Part shown: one piece after another, positions 42,562-51,170 of the stretch
Layout of the letters: every line of letters starts with the position of its first letter
Position numbering within the stretch: the stretch's first letter is position 1
Assembly (NCBI RefSeq): GCF_000740795.1
Contig: NZ_JGYG01000009.1
Span: 1 to 64,000 of the forward strand
Length of the DNA: 64,000 bases
Reading direction: 5' to 3'
DNA from: Haematobacter massiliensis
Lineage (GTDB): Bacteria > Pseudomonadota > Alphaproteobacteria > Rhodobacterales > Rhodobacteraceae
Program-made: the position numbers and the translations under genes
Notes under the pieces: model-generated
Database searches by the model: none
The model's input: only the letters and a program-made list of their open reading frames with translations
What the model was told of the DNA's origin: nothing

Positions 42562-42635
42562 CTTCGGGCCGACTTATTTCAGGCCGAACTGTTACAGGCC
42601 GGACTATTCAGGCAGCCCTTACTTCAGGCAGGCCG
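42561..42635. repeat. Short degenerate tandem repeats between puuD and znuA
   Basis: The segment reads as successive 11-18-base units starting ACT and containing TTCAGGC or ACAGGCC: ACTTCGGGCCG, ACTTATTTCAGGCCGA, ACTGTTACAGGCCGG, ACTATTCAGGCAGCCCTT and ACTTCAGGCAGGCCG. The last unit lies inside the 3' end of the convergent znuA gene, so it encodes part of the ZnuA C-terminus. Confidence 0.65.
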
Positions 42636-43587
42636 AAACCGTATCCGCCAGACCCGTCATCAGGGTGGCGTAAAGCGCGGCTCCCGGCTCCAGCCGGCTG
42701 CCTTCCGGGTCCAGCGCGCCGCCTATCTTCACCGTCGTCCCTTCGGTCAGCAGCCTGAGATAGGCCGGGTCATGGTTGGCCTCCGGGAAGATGCAGGCCG
42801 CATCCGCGATCTCTCCGCGCAGCGCGCTCAACCGCTGGGCGCCGGGCGTCGCCGCCTCTCCATCCGACACGGTAGCGAGAATCTGCAGCCCGTAATGGGC
42901 CGCGAAATAGCCGTAAGCGTCATGGAACAGCACGATGGGCCGATCCTTCACCTGCGCCAGTTCCGCCTTCAGCCGCGTATCCAGCATTGAGACGCGCTCC
43001 TGCGCGGCGGCGGCATTGCGCGCATAGATTGCCGCATGTTCCGGGTCGAGGCGCGACAGTTCCACCGCGATCGCCTCCAGCCAATGCGCCGCATTCGCGG
43101 GGTCGAGCCAGGCGTGGGGGTCAAGGCCCTCATGATGATGCCCCGCGTGACCGTCGTCCGCATGATCCGCGTTATCGCCTTCATCATCATGATCGTGGCC
43201 CTCGTGGCCATGGTCGTGCCCGTCGCCATGGTCGTGGCCATGGTCGTGATCGTCGGCGTGATCCTTCTCTCCGAAGTTCCGAACTTCGGTTCCGGGCGTG
43301 TGCAGAAGCGCAAGGGCGGGCGTCTTGCCGATCCCCCGCTCCATCCACGGCGACATCTCAGGGCCGATCCAGACCACGAGATCCGCCGACCCAAGCGCCC
43401 GCGCCTGCGAGGGGCGAAGCTGGAAGTCGTGCGCATCCGCGCCGCGGTCCAAAAGCAGCACCGGTTCCGCCACGCCCGCCATCACCTGCGCAGCCAGCGA
43501 ATGCACAGGCGGGATATCCGTCACCACGGTGGGTGCGGCGGCGGCGGGCGCTGCAAGCGCGGTCAGCAAAGGGAGGAGGTAGCGCAT
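42619..43587 (-). CDS. znuA: Zinc ABC transporter periplasmic binding protein ZnuA
   Basis: A 322-residue protein with Sec signal MRYLLPLLTALAAPAAAA. The mature part has VTDIPPVHSLAAQVMAGVAEP, DAHDFQLRPSQARAL, a His/Asp-rich loop from about residue 110 to 155, then HAWLDPANAAHWLEAIA and VLFHDAYGYFAAHYGL. The His-rich loop and the metal-binding His residues define the zinc class. The start at 43587 has GGAG at a normal distance. It is divergent from zur with candidate Zur operators in the 74-base gap. Confidence 0.93.
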   Translation of the reverse strand: MRYLLPLLTALAAPAAAAPTVVTDIPPVHSLAAQVMAGVAEPVLLLDRGADAHDFQLRPSQARALGSADLVVWIGPEMSPWMERGIGKTPALALLHTPGTEVRNFGEKDHADDHDHGHDHGDGHDHGHEGHDHDDEGDNADHADDGHAGHHHEGLDPHAWLDPANAAHWLEAIAVELSRLDPEHAAIYARNAAAAQERVSMLDTRLKAELAQVKDRPIVLFHDAYGYFAAHYGLQILATVSDGEAATPGAQRLSALRGEIADAACIFPEANHDPAYLRLLTEGTTVKIGGALDPEGSRLEPGAALYATLMTGLADTVSACLK

Positions 43588-43623
43588 CAGGTTTCTCCTT
43601 GCGGTCTCTCGGCAAGTACATAT

Positions 43624-43636
43624 GTTATTCTGTAAC
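43624..43636. promoter_or_regulatory. Candidate Zur box 1 (znuA side)
   Basis: GTTATTCTGTAAC has the GTTAT/GTAAC arms of alphaproteobacterial Zur sites, with one imperfect pair. It lies upstream of znuA. Confidence 0.55.
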
Positions 43637-43648
43637 GCTTCGTAGTGA

Positions 43649-43661
43649 GTTATAATATAAC
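43649..43661. promoter_or_regulatory. Candidate Zur box 2 (zur side)
   Basis: GTTATAATATAAC is a near-perfect palindrome ending directly before the zur start codon. It fits the known Zur operator type of this class and would allow self-control of zur-znuCB. Confidence 0.7.
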
Positions 43662-44150
43662 ATGTCAAGCACTGAAACGGACGGACCGCGCGCCTTTGCG
43701 GATCATGACCATTCCCACTGCACCGGCGATCTGCTTGCGCGGGCAGAGTTGCTTGCGCAGGAACATGGCGTGCGGCTTACCCCGGTGCGCCGCAGAACGC
43801 TCGAAATCCTGCTCGAGGCGCATCGCGCCATGGGCGCCTATGATGTGCTGGAGCGGCTGGCGGCAGAGGGTTTCGGCAAGCAGCCGCCGGTGGCCTATCG
43901 CGCGCTGGAATTCCTTGTAGAGAACGGGCTTGCCCACCGTGTCCGCCGCCTGAACGCCTTCACTGCCTGCATGAGCCCGGGCAAGGAGCACGCACCGGTG
44001 TTCCTGATCTGCGAGGGCTGCGGAACGGTGGCGGAAACACCGGGTGAAACGGTGCGCGCCGCGCTCGAAGCCGCCGCCGGGGATTTCGTCGTCCAGCGCT
44101 CCAGCATCGAGGCGGTCGGTCTCTGCCCCAGTTGCCGGAGCGCGGCATGA
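43662..44150 (+). CDS. zur: Zinc uptake regulator Zur (Fur family)
   Basis: A 162-residue Fur-family repressor. The N-terminal helix-turn-helix runs to about residue 95 (GVRLTPVRRRTLEILLEAHRAMGAYDVLERL then KQPPVAYRALEFLVENGLAHRV). Zinc ligands are visible in the C-terminal part: the structural cysteines ICEGCG and LCPSC, and an N-terminal HDHSHC stretch. With zinc bound it represses znu genes through the boxes in the intergenic gap. It starts at ATG 43662, abutting a candidate box, and is coupled to znuC by a four-base overlap. Confidence 0.93.
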   Translation: MSSTETDGPRAFADHDHSHCTGDLLARAELLAQEHGVRLTPVRRRTLEILLEAHRAMGAYDVLERLAAEGFGKQPPVAYRALEFLVENGLAHRVRRLNAFTACMSPGKEHAPVFLICEGCGTVAETPGETVRAALEAAAGDFVVQRSSIEAVGLCPSCRSAA

Positions 44151-44929
44151 GTCTCCTCACCGCACGATCTCTCGGCGTAACCTACGGCGGCGCGCCCGTG
44201 TTGACCGGGGTGGATTTCGCCATCGAGCCGGGCGAGATCGTGACTGTCATCGGCCCGAACGGTTCGGGCAAATCCACGCTGCTCAAGGCGCTGCTCGGCG
44301 CCATCCCCTCCACCGGGCAGATCACCCGCGTGCCGGACCTCAGCATCGGCTATGTGCCGCAGAAGCTCCATGTCGATACCGGGATGCCCATGACAGTGCG
44401 GCGGTTTCTGTCGCTTCCCCACCCCGTCAGCGACACGAAGGCCGTGGCGATGCTCGACCGGGTGGGCGTGCCCGCCCTCGGCTCCCGGCAGCTCGCCGGA
44501 CTTTCGGGCGGGCAGTTTCAGCGTGTGCTGCTCGCCCGCGCCCTCCTCTCCCGACCGAACCTGCTGATGCTCGACGAGCCGACACAGGGCCTGGACCAGC
44601 CGGGAACCGGCGCCTTCTACCGGCTGATCGAAACCGTGCGACAGGAAACCGGCGCGGCGGTGCTCATGGTCAGCCACGATCTGCATGTCGTCATGGCGGC
44701 CTCCGACCGGGTGATCTGCCTCAACGGGCATGTCTGCTGCGAGGGCGCACCCCGGCATGTCTCCACCGCGCCGGAATACCGGGCGCTGTTCGGTGATGGC
44801 ACGGGCGGCACCATGGCGCTCTATCGTCACCATCATGACCACGATCACGACCCCGGCGGCGATGACGGGCATGGTCACGATCACCCGCACGATCACGACC
44901 ATCATGATGGCGAGAGGAAACATGCCTGA
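44147..44929 (+). CDS. znuC: Zinc ABC transporter ATPase ZnuC with His-rich tail
   Basis: A 260-residue ATPase with Walker A GPNGSGKST, signature LSGGQFQRVLLA, Walker B NLLMLDEPTQGLD and switch MVSHDLHV. The last 35 or so residues are an exceptional His/Asp tail (HHHDHDHDP... ending GERKHA), probably a cytosolic zinc-binding segment. The tail is rich in the same His-Asp runs as the ZnuA loop. It overlaps znuB by eight bases. Confidence 0.93.
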   Translation: MSLLTARSLGVTYGGAPVLTGVDFAIEPGEIVTVIGPNGSGKSTLLKALLGAIPSTGQITRVPDLSIGYVPQKLHVDTGMPMTVRRFLSLPHPVSDTKAVAMLDRVGVPALGSRQLAGLSGGQFQRVLLARALLSRPNLLMLDEPTQGLDQPGTGAFYRLIETVRQETGAAVLMVSHDLHVVMAASDRVICLNGHVCCEGAPRHVSTAPEYRALFGDGTGGTMALYRHHHDHDHDPGGDDGHGHDHPHDHDHHDGERKHA

Positions 44930-45704
44930 TCCCTTCCTGATCCGTGCGGCCCTTGCAGGACTGGGCGTTGCGGCCGCGGCGGGGCCGCTGGGCTGTTTCG
45001 TCGTCTGGCGGCGGATGGCCTATTTCGGCGATGCGACCTCCCATGCCGCGATTCTGGGCGTTGCATTGTCGCTGGCGCTGACCCTGCCGGTGCAGGCGGG
45101 GATCATGCTGGTGGCGCTGGTCGTCGCACTTGCCGTCTCCACCCTCGCGGCGCGGGGCTGGGCGCTGGACACGACGCTCGGCGTCATCGCGCATTCGGCA
45201 TTGGCCTTCGGGCTGGTGGCCGTGTCATTCCTGCCGGTGCGCGTCAGCCTCGACGCCTATCTGTTCGGCGATATCCTCGCGGTAAGCTGGGGGGATGTGG
45301 CGACGATCTGGATCGGCGCCGCACTGACGCTGGCACTGCTCGGCCTGCGCTGGAATGCGCTCGTGCTGTCCACGCTGTCCAGCGATCTGGCGGTCGCTTC
45401 GGGTGTCCGCCCGGACAGGGAGCGGCTGGTGCTGACCGTCGCGCTCGCGCTGGTGGTGGCGCTGGCGATCAAGGTGGTGGGCGCCCTGCTGATTGCGGCC
45501 ATGCTGCTCATCCCGGCTGCTACCGCCCGCGGCATCGCCAGAACGCCCGAATCTGCGGCGCTGGCCGCCGTCGCGGCGGGCAGCGTGGCGACACTGGCAG
45601 GGCTTTGGGCCTCCTTCCGGCTCGACACGCCCGCCGGACCCTCCATCGTGACCGCCGCGACGCTGATCTTCGCCGCGACGGCCCTTATCCGCAGGAAGAC
45701 CTAG
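44922..45704 (+). CDS. znuB: Zinc ABC transporter permease ZnuB
   Basis: A 260-residue permease of the ABC-3 class with eight or so hydrophobic segments. It begins MPDPFLIRAALAGLGVAAAAGPLGCFVVWRRMAYFGDATSHAAILGVALSL, the standard ZnuB/MntB start, with IKVVGALLIAAMLLIPAATAR near residue 185. It forms the pore for zinc delivered by ZnuA. Its 3' end overlaps the convergent acyl-CoA ligase gene by four bases. Confidence 0.92.
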   Translation: MPDPFLIRAALAGLGVAAAAGPLGCFVVWRRMAYFGDATSHAAILGVALSLALTLPVQAGIMLVALVVALAVSTLAARGWALDTTLGVIAHSALAFGLVAVSFLPVRVSLDAYLFGDILAVSWGDVATIWIGAALTLALLGLRWNALVLSTLSSDLAVASGVRPDRERLVLTVALALVVALAIKVVGALLIAAMLLIPAATARGIARTPESAALAAVAAGSVATLAGLWASFRLDTPAGPSIVTAATLIFAATALIRRKT

Positions 45705-47329
45705 GCGACCTGCCCAAGCAGCACATCGCCGTAAAGCTCCCGCAACTTCGCTTTCACGACCTTTCCTGTCGCGCCGAGCGGAAGGCTCTCGACAAAGATC
45801 ACACGGTCGGGAACCTGCCACTTCGCCACCTTGCCATCGAAGAAGGCCAGCAACTCGGCCTCGGTCACCTCAACGGCGGGTCGCTTCTGCACGATGAGCA
45901 CGGGGCGTTCATCCCATTTCTCATGACGCGCCGCGATCGCCGCGGCATTGGCCACGAGCGGATGGGCAATGGCGATGTTTTCAAGCTCCACCGTGGAGAT
46001 CCACTCCCCCCCGGACTTGATGATGTCCTTCGCCCGGTCGCGGATGATCATGTAGCCGTCCTCGTCCAGCGTGGCGATGTCACCCGTATCGAACCAGCCG
46101 TCGAAGGTCAGCGCGGATTTCTCCTGCCCGAAGTAGTTCTGGATGATCCAGTGCCCCCGGATCTGAAGCTGGCCCTGCTCCTCCCCGTCGTTTGGAAGGA
46201 TATGCCCCTCCGCATCCACGACGCGCAGATCCACGCCAAAGGGCGGGCGCCCCTGCCCCTGCCGGATCTCCTCCTTCTCTGCATCGGTCAGGTGCTGGTG
46301 CTTCTGCTTCAGCTGGTTGAGCGAGCCGATCGGACTGGTTTCCGTCATTCCCCAGGCGTGGATCAGCTCCACCCCGTAGCGGTCGCGGAATATCTTGATC
46401 ATCGAGGGGGGCAGGGCCGACCCGCCGACGATAGTGCGCTGGAGACTGATGGAGGTCTCGCCCGCCTTTTCCAATGCGCCGAGCAGCCCCATCCAGATCG
46501 TCGGAACCCCGAGCGCGACGGTCACCCCCTCCGCGTTGATGAGCTTGACCAGGCTTTCGCCGTCCAGCCCCGGCCCAGGCAGCGCCACCTTGCAACCTAT
46601 CGCCGCCGCAACATAGGGCACGCCCCAGGCGTTGACGTGGAACATCGGCACCACCGGCATCACGGTGTCGGACCCCTTGAGCGCCAGCCCGTCCGGCTGG
46701 TTCGCCCCGTAGGAGTGCAGCACGGTGGAGCGATGTGTATAGAGCACGCCCTTAGGATTGCCCGTCGTGCCGGACGTGTAGCACAGGGAGGACGGGGTGA
46801 GTTCGTCCAGTTCCGGCCATGTGTAACCGGCATCCCCTTCCGCCACCAGTTCGTCGTGGAAGAGCAGCCCCTCGACCATTGCCGCCGCTTCTTCATCCCG
46901 CGGGCCCATCAGGACGACGCCGCGAAGCGTCTGCAACTCGGGCAGCACCTTGGCGATCAGCGGAAGGAAGGTCCGGTCCACGAAGATCAGCCGGTCGCTG
47001 GCGTGGTTCATGATATAGATGAGCTGCTCTGGCGGCAGACGCGGGTTCAGCGTGTGGCAGACCATCCCCGCCCCCGCTATGCCGTAGTAGAGTTCCAGAT
47101 GCCTGCGGTTGTTCCAGGCCAATGTCGCGATACGGTCGCCGCGCTCAAACCCCCGGCCTTCCAGCGCCGAGGCGAGCTGCCGTGCATGACGCTCCACCGT
47201 TGCCCAGTCGGAACGGTCTATCCCGCCCGCCGTCTCCACCGAGACGATCTCCGTATCCCCGTGCCAGCGTGCCGCATGTTCGATCAGGCTGCTGATCAAG
47301 AGCGGCTTGTACATCATTCCGCCGAGCAT
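45701..47329 (-). CDS. Acyl-CoA synthetase (AMP-forming; DmdB-like)
   Basis: A 542-residue adenylate-forming ligase. YTSGTTGNPKGVLYTH near residue 180 is the AMP-binding P-loop. WGMTETSPIGSL near 320, GWFDTGDIATLDEDGYMIIRDRAKDIIKSGGEWISTVELEN near 410-450 and the GATGKVVKAKLRE lysine near the C-terminus complete the motif set. It activates a fatty or methylmercaptopropionate-like acid as the CoA thioester; the chain length is unknown, and resemblance to marine DmdB is my impression only. GAGGA lies eight bases before ATG 47329. Confidence 0.88.
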   Translation of the reverse strand: MLGGMMYKPLLISSLIEHAARWHGDTEIVSVETAGGIDRSDWATVERHARQLASALEGRGFERGDRIATLAWNNRRHLELYYGIAGAGMVCHTLNPRLPPEQLIYIMNHASDRLIFVDRTFLPLIAKVLPELQTLRGVVLMGPRDEEAAAMVEGLLFHDELVAEGDAGYTWPELDELTPSSLCYTSGTTGNPKGVLYTHRSTVLHSYGANQPDGLALKGSDTVMPVVPMFHVNAWGVPYVAAAIGCKVALPGPGLDGESLVKLINAEGVTVALGVPTIWMGLLGALEKAGETSISLQRTIVGGSALPPSMIKIFRDRYGVELIHAWGMTETSPIGSLNQLKQKHQHLTDAEKEEIRQGQGRPPFGVDLRVVDAEGHILPNDGEEQGQLQIRGHWIIQNYFGQEKSALTFDGWFDTGDIATLDEDGYMIIRDRAKDIIKSGGEWISTVELENIAIAHPLVANAAAIAARHEKWDERPVLIVQKRPAVEVTEAELLAFFDGKVAKWQVPDRVIFVESLPLGATGKVVKAKLRELYGDVLLGQVA

Positions 47330-47474
47330 CCAGTAATCCTCCCCCTTGGATCGTATACGCCCCTTCGGGCGCCTCATTCGCCATTTTGTGGCACGAATGC
47401 TGGCAAAACTACCAGAACTTCATTGCCATGGCGCGCAAGGTTCGGCGTGTTCCGTTGGGTCACGGCGGGCAGGT

Positions 47475-47768
47475 TCAGTCGTGCTTGGCCGCATCGAAGG
47501 CGGCCTTTTGCGCGGCATTGGCTTCCTGCTGATGCTCCGTCTTCCATTGCTCGTAAGGCATTCCGTAGAAGGCGGTGCGCGCCTCCTCCTTGTCCATCGG
47601 GATGCCCTGCGCTTCGGCGGCCTCCTGATACCAGCGCGACAGGCAGTTGCGGCAGAACCCGGCGAGATTCATCAGGTCGATGTTCTGCACCTCGGGATGC
47701 GCCGCAAGATGGTCGCGAAGCGCGCGAAAGGCCGCAGCCTCCAGTTCGATGCGGGTCCGGTCGTCCAT
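47475..47768 (-). CDS. DUF1244-family protein
   Basis: A 97-residue protein of the DUF1244 family, with the conserved IDLMNLAGFCRNCLSRWYQEAAEAQG core (residues 34-59) that includes the CxxC pair, followed by EEARTAFYGMPYEQWK. ATG 47768 is used because AGGAGG-like sequence lies seven bases upstream; an ATG two codons further up has its ribosome site too close. Small cytosolic protein of unknown role, found next to N-formylglutamate amidohydrolase in many Rhodobacterales. Confidence 0.88.
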   Translation of the reverse strand: MDDRTRIELEAAAFRALRDHLAAHPEVQNIDLMNLAGFCRNCLSRWYQEAAEAQGIPMDKEEARTAFYGMPYEQWKTEHQQEANAAQKAAFDAAKHD

Positions 47769-47867
47769 GCTCATCCTCCAGTTTCCAGGTTGTTGTATCG
47801 GCTGCATGAAGATGGGGGTTCGGCGCGGCACTTTCAGCAGACAAGGTGCTGCTTACGCCGCGCCCCT

Positions 47868-48608
47868 TCAGACGGAAGAGGCCGCGAGCGCATCGACGAG
47901 CAGCGGCGCCAGCCGCTCCGCCCAACCGCGTTGCCCCTCCGCCTCACGGATAAGATCGTTGCGCACCTCGATCAGCGTATTGGCCCGCCCCTGCGCAAGC
48001 GCGTGGCGGTCGATCGAATCTCCCGGAAGATGCCCCGCATAGGGTTCGTTGTCGCCGATGCAGAGATCGGCTTCGCGCCGGAACCGTGCCAGAACCGCCT
48101 GCGAGAACGCATCCTCCCCCGCGTGGAGCACCCCCAGATGCCACGGCCGCGGCTCCCGCCCCTGAAGTCTGGGGGTGAAGCTGTGCACGGCGAGGATCAC
48201 GGTATCTTCCCGCCGCGCCGCCAGTTCCTCCAGCGCCGCGTGGTAGGGCCGGTGATAGGCGGTGAGCCGACGCTCCACCTCCGCTGCGTCGGCGTGGCGA
48301 TTCGCCAGAATGATCGTACCGTCGTAGAGCTTCATGAGCAGGGTCGGATCATCCTCCCCCCGGTTGGGGTCGATGACGAGGCGGGAAAAGTTCGACAGGA
48401 TCACCGGGGCGTCCAGAAGCTCTCCCAACCGCGCGCCGATGCCCGCCGCCCCCACGTCATAGGCGATGTGGCGCTGCATATCGGCGGGCGCGATGCCCAG
48501 ATCACCACCGTTGACGGCGTCCGGCACGGTATTGGCCGCGTGGTCCACGGTGACGAGCCATCGGGACGGGCGTTCCGCGCCGATGATGTGATAGGGCTGG
48601 TATGTCAT
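47868..48608 (-). CDS. N-formylglutamate amidohydrolase-family protein
   Basis: A 246-residue protein of the N-formylglutamate amidohydrolase/DUF-type zinc hydrolase family. Visible are VTVDHAANTVPD near residue 20 (metal His), DVGAAGIGARLGELLDAPVILSNFSRLVIDPNR near 50-83, AVHSFTPRL and GDNEPYAG later. The typical member releases formate in histidine breakdown, but no hut genes are adjacent and the exact amide is not established. It lies upstream of the DUF1244 gene, 99 bases apart on the same strand, and is divergent from pyruvate kinase. Confidence 0.87.
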   Translation of the reverse strand: MTYQPYHIIGAERPSRWLVTVDHAANTVPDAVNGGDLGIAPADMQRHIAYDVGAAGIGARLGELLDAPVILSNFSRLVIDPNRGEDDPTLLMKLYDGTIILANRHADAAEVERRLTAYHRPYHAALEELAARREDTVILAVHSFTPRLQGREPRPWHLGVLHAGEDAFSQAVLARFRREADLCIGDNEPYAGHLPGDSIDRHALAQGRANTLIEVRNDLIREAEGQRGWAERLAPLLVDALAASSV

Positions 48609-48722
48609 TCGGGCCTCCGCGAGCGGACCATAGATCCGCCTCCGCCAAACGACCAGTTGCCGCAGCGCCGCAATGGGGCAATAGTGCGCCCGAACAAACC
48701 CCGTTAGCGCGAACGAGGACAG

Positions 48723-50174
48723 ATGAGACGCCAACGCAACGTTAAAATCGTGGCCACTCTTGGCCCCTCTTCCAGCGATTACGAGACGATCCGCGCGCTC
48801 TTCGAAGCAGGCGCGGACGTGTTCCGCCTGAACATGAGCCATGGCAGCCAGGCAGAACAGGCCGCGCGCCATGCCATCATCCGGCAGGTGGAGGCGGATA
48901 TCGGCCGTCCGATCGGCATTCTCGCCGATCTTCAGGGCCCCAAACTGCGCTGTGGGGTATTCGCAAACGCCTCCGAGGTGCTGGAGGAGGGAGCCGCATT
49001 CCGCTTCGACCTCGACCCCGCGCCGGGCAATCAGCAGCGCGTCTGCCTGCCGCACCCGGAGATTTTCGCGGCGCTCGAACCCGGCGCTACCCTGCTGGTC
49101 AATGACGGCAAGATACGGCTCTCCGTCACCGCCTGCGGCGTGGATTACGCCGATTGCACGGTGATCGCGGGGGGCGTCATCTCCAACCGCAAGGGTGTGA
49201 ACGTGCCGGATGTGGTGCTTCCGCTCGCCGCCCTGTCGGAGAAGGACCGGGCCGATCTGGAATTCGCCTGCGAGCTTGGCGTGGACTGGCTCGCACTCTC
49301 CTTCGTGCAACGGCCCGCCGATGTGACGGAGGCGCGGGAGCTGGCGAGAGGCAGGGCGCTGATCCTGTCGAAGATCGAAAAGCCCGCCGCCGTGAAGGCG
49401 CTGAACGAGATTCTCGAAGTGTCGGATGGCATCATGGTCGCCCGCGGCGATCTTGGCGTGGAACTGCCCGTCCAGAACGTGCCGCCGATCCAGAAGCGCA
49501 TCGGGCGAAAGTGCCGGGCCGCGGCGAAGCCCGTCATCATCGCCACCCAGATGCTGGAAAGCATGATCGAATCGCCCGTGCCGACGCGGGCCGAAGTGTC
49601 CGACGTCGCGACCGCGATCTATGAAGGCGCGGATGCCGTCATGCTCTCCGCCGAAAGCGCCGCAGGCAGATATCCGGTGGAGGCGGTCCGCACCATGAAC
49701 GCCGTGGCGGAGGAGGTGGAGACCGATCCCACCTATCGCGAGATCATCGAAAGCTCCCGGAAGGTGCCCTATCCCGGCCGCGCCGAAAGCATCGTCGCCG
49801 CTGCGCGCCAGGTGGCGGAATCCACCGAGCTTCAGGCGATCTGCTGCTTCACGCAGACGGGGCGGTCGGCACGGCTGGTTGCGCGGGAACGGTCGCGCGT
49901 GCCCCAGATCTCCATGACCATGACGCCGCAGGTCGCGCGGCAGCTCTGCCTCACCTGGGGCACCTATTGCGTGATGACGGGGGAGCTTGACCGCTTCCGG
50001 ACCGCAGTGCTGAACGGCGTGGGCGCGGCCATCAACCATGGTTTCGCCAGTCCGCAGGACAATATCATCGTCATCGCAGGCGTGCCCTTCAACACGCAGG
50101 GCACCACCAACATCCTGCGCATCGCCCCTTGCGAAGTGCGCCAGATCATGAAGATGGAGGAGGACGCCGAATAG
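48723..50174 (+). CDS. pyk: Pyruvate kinase
   Basis: A 483-residue pyruvate kinase converting phosphoenolpyruvate and ADP to pyruvate and ATP. MRRQRNVKIVATLGPSS at the start, VFRLNMSHGSQ, SKIEKPAAVKAL, GIMVARGDLGVELP and ATQMLESMIESPVPTRAEVSDVATA are all canonical, with catalytic Lys and Glu/Asp metal ligands. The C-terminal regulatory domain is full length. The gene is divergent from N-formylglutamate amidohydrolase and is followed by the ribosomal genes. Confidence 0.96.
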   Translation: MRRQRNVKIVATLGPSSSDYETIRALFEAGADVFRLNMSHGSQAEQAARHAIIRQVEADIGRPIGILADLQGPKLRCGVFANASEVLEEGAAFRFDLDPAPGNQQRVCLPHPEIFAALEPGATLLVNDGKIRLSVTACGVDYADCTVIAGGVISNRKGVNVPDVVLPLAALSEKDRADLEFACELGVDWLALSFVQRPADVTEARELARGRALILSKIEKPAAVKALNEILEVSDGIMVARGDLGVELPVQNVPPIQKRIGRKCRAAAKPVIIATQMLESMIESPVPTRAEVSDVATAIYEGADAVMLSAESAAGRYPVEAVRTMNAVAEEVETDPTYREIIESSRKVPYPGRAESIVAAARQVAESTELQAICCFTQTGRSARLVARERSRVPQISMTMTPQVARQLCLTWGTYCVMTGELDRFRTAVLNGVGAAINHGFASPQDNIIVIAGVPFNTQGTTNILRIAPCEVRQIMKMEEDAE

Positions 50175-50349
50175 GCACCCTCCCCCCGCCCGGTTCACCG
50201 CACCCGGTTCACCCCTACCGGGCGCCCCGCGGCCGACCGTCGCGCCCTCCGCTCTGAACGGGAGGCGCGCGGGAAGCCGGTTCTCCCGTCGTCACGGGGG
50301 CCTGCCGCGAAAGGTGCGGCGGATTCGCGGGAAAGTGTCGCATCAACCC

Positions 50350-50378
50350 TTGTCTCCTCCGCCGGTCCCGTGTATGCG
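50350..50378 (+). promoter_or_regulatory. Candidate sigma70 promoter for rpmI-rplT
   Basis: TTGTCT at 50350-50355 and TATGCG at 50373-50378 are separated by 17 bases, about 75 bases before the rpmI start. The rest of the 281-base gap after pyk shows no other strong signal. Confidence 0.5.
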
Positions 50379-50455
50379 GCCCCTTCCGAAATCGTGCGGC
50401 CGGCCAGTGTGGCATGCCGAGTCGCGCGGAAGACCACTCGAAAGAGGAGATGGAA

Positions 50456-50656
50456 ATGCCCAAGATGAAGACCAAATCGGCCGCCAAGAAGCGGTTCTCG
50501 ATGACGGCGACCGGCAAAGTGAAAGCTGGTCCCGCCGGGAAGCGCCACGGCATGATCAAACGCTCGACGAAATTCATCCGCGACGTGACGGGAACGATGA
50601 TCCTGTCCGAGCCGGATGCGAAGATCGTCAAGAAATACATGCCGTACGATCGCTGA
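50456..50656 (+). CDS. rpmI: 50S ribosomal protein L35
   Basis: A 66-residue basic ribosomal protein: [23 protein letters not shown] and [13 protein letters not shown] are canonical L35. ATG 50456 has AGAGGAGATGG upstream; the longer upstream frame is not conserved. It is followed 13 bases later by rplT. infC, often upstream in other bacteria, is not here; pyk precedes it. Confidence 0.97.
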   Translation: MPKMKTKSAAKKRFSMTATGKVKAGPAGKRHGMIKRSTKFIRDVTGTMILSEPDAKIVKKYMPYDR

Positions 50657-50669
50657 GGGAGGCTGACAC

Positions 50670-51035
50670 ATGGCACGCGTCAAATCCGGCAAGGTCACCC
50701 ACGCCGCTCACAAGAAAATCCTGAAGGCCGCGAAGGGCTACTACTCCGCCCGCTCGCGCAACTTCCGCACCGCCACGCAGGCGGTGGACAAGGCGAACCA
50801 GTATGCGACGCGCGACCGCAAGGTCCGCAAGCGGAACTTCCGCGCGCTCTGGATCCAGCGCATCAACGCTGCCGTGCGGCTGGCCGATGCCGACATGACC
50901 TATTCGGTCTTCATCAACGGCCTCGCCAAATCGGGGATCGAGGTGGACCGCAAGGTCCTCGCCGATCTCGCCGTGCATGAGCCGGAAGCCTTTGGGGCGA
51001 TCGTGGAAAAGGCCAAGGCCGCTCTGGCCGCCTAA
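50670..51035 (+). CDS. rplT: 50S ribosomal protein L20
   Basis: A 121-residue L20. [35 protein letters not shown] and [56 protein letters not shown] cover the full family. It is cotranscribed with rpmI and closed by a strong terminator; pheS, common downstream in relatives, is replaced here by a LacI-controlled sugar operon. Confidence 0.97.
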   Translation: MARVKSGKVTHAAHKKILKAAKGYYSARSRNFRTATQAVDKANQYATRDRKVRKRNFRALWIQRINAAVRLADADMTYSVFINGLAKSGIEVDRKVLADLAVHEPEAFGAIVEKAKAALAA

Positions 51036-51067
51036 TCCCGCTCGTACGATCTGGCAATCCTGGAACA

Positions 51068-51094
51068 CCCGGAGCCTCGCTCCGGGGGTTTTTT
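51068..51094 (+). terminator. Rho-independent terminator of rpmI-rplT
   Basis: CCCGGAGC (51068-51075), loop CTC, GCTCCGGG (51079-51086), then GG and six T residues to 51094: a perfect eight-pair stem followed by a T-run, 32 bases after the rplT stop. Confidence 0.92.
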
Positions 51095-51130
51095 CACGTC
51101 TGGCAGACTTGGCCTCACGCATTCCTTGAC

Positions 51131-51150
51131 TCTCCAAAACGTTTTGGAGA
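51131..51150. promoter_or_regulatory. LacI-family operator palindrome
   Basis: TCTCCAAAACGTTTTGGAGA is a perfect 20-base palindrome with the central CG of LacI/GalR-family sites. It ends 20 bases before the regulator start codon, so the regulator very probably controls its own operon from it. Confidence 0.85.
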
Positions 51151-51170
51151 AACTTTTCGCGGGAGGAGCC

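Noticed and set aside
47329-47377. A longer start for the acyl-CoA ligase at 47377
   Set aside because: The extra 16 residues are not family-like, and a good GAGGA site lies before ATG 47329.
47868-50198. A 776-codon open frame on the minus strand spanning N-formylglutamate amidohydrolase and antisense to pyruvate kinase
   Set aside because: Only its last 246 codons match a family. The upstream part is the antisense shadow of pyk, whose sequence is fully conserved; the real start is ATG 48608.
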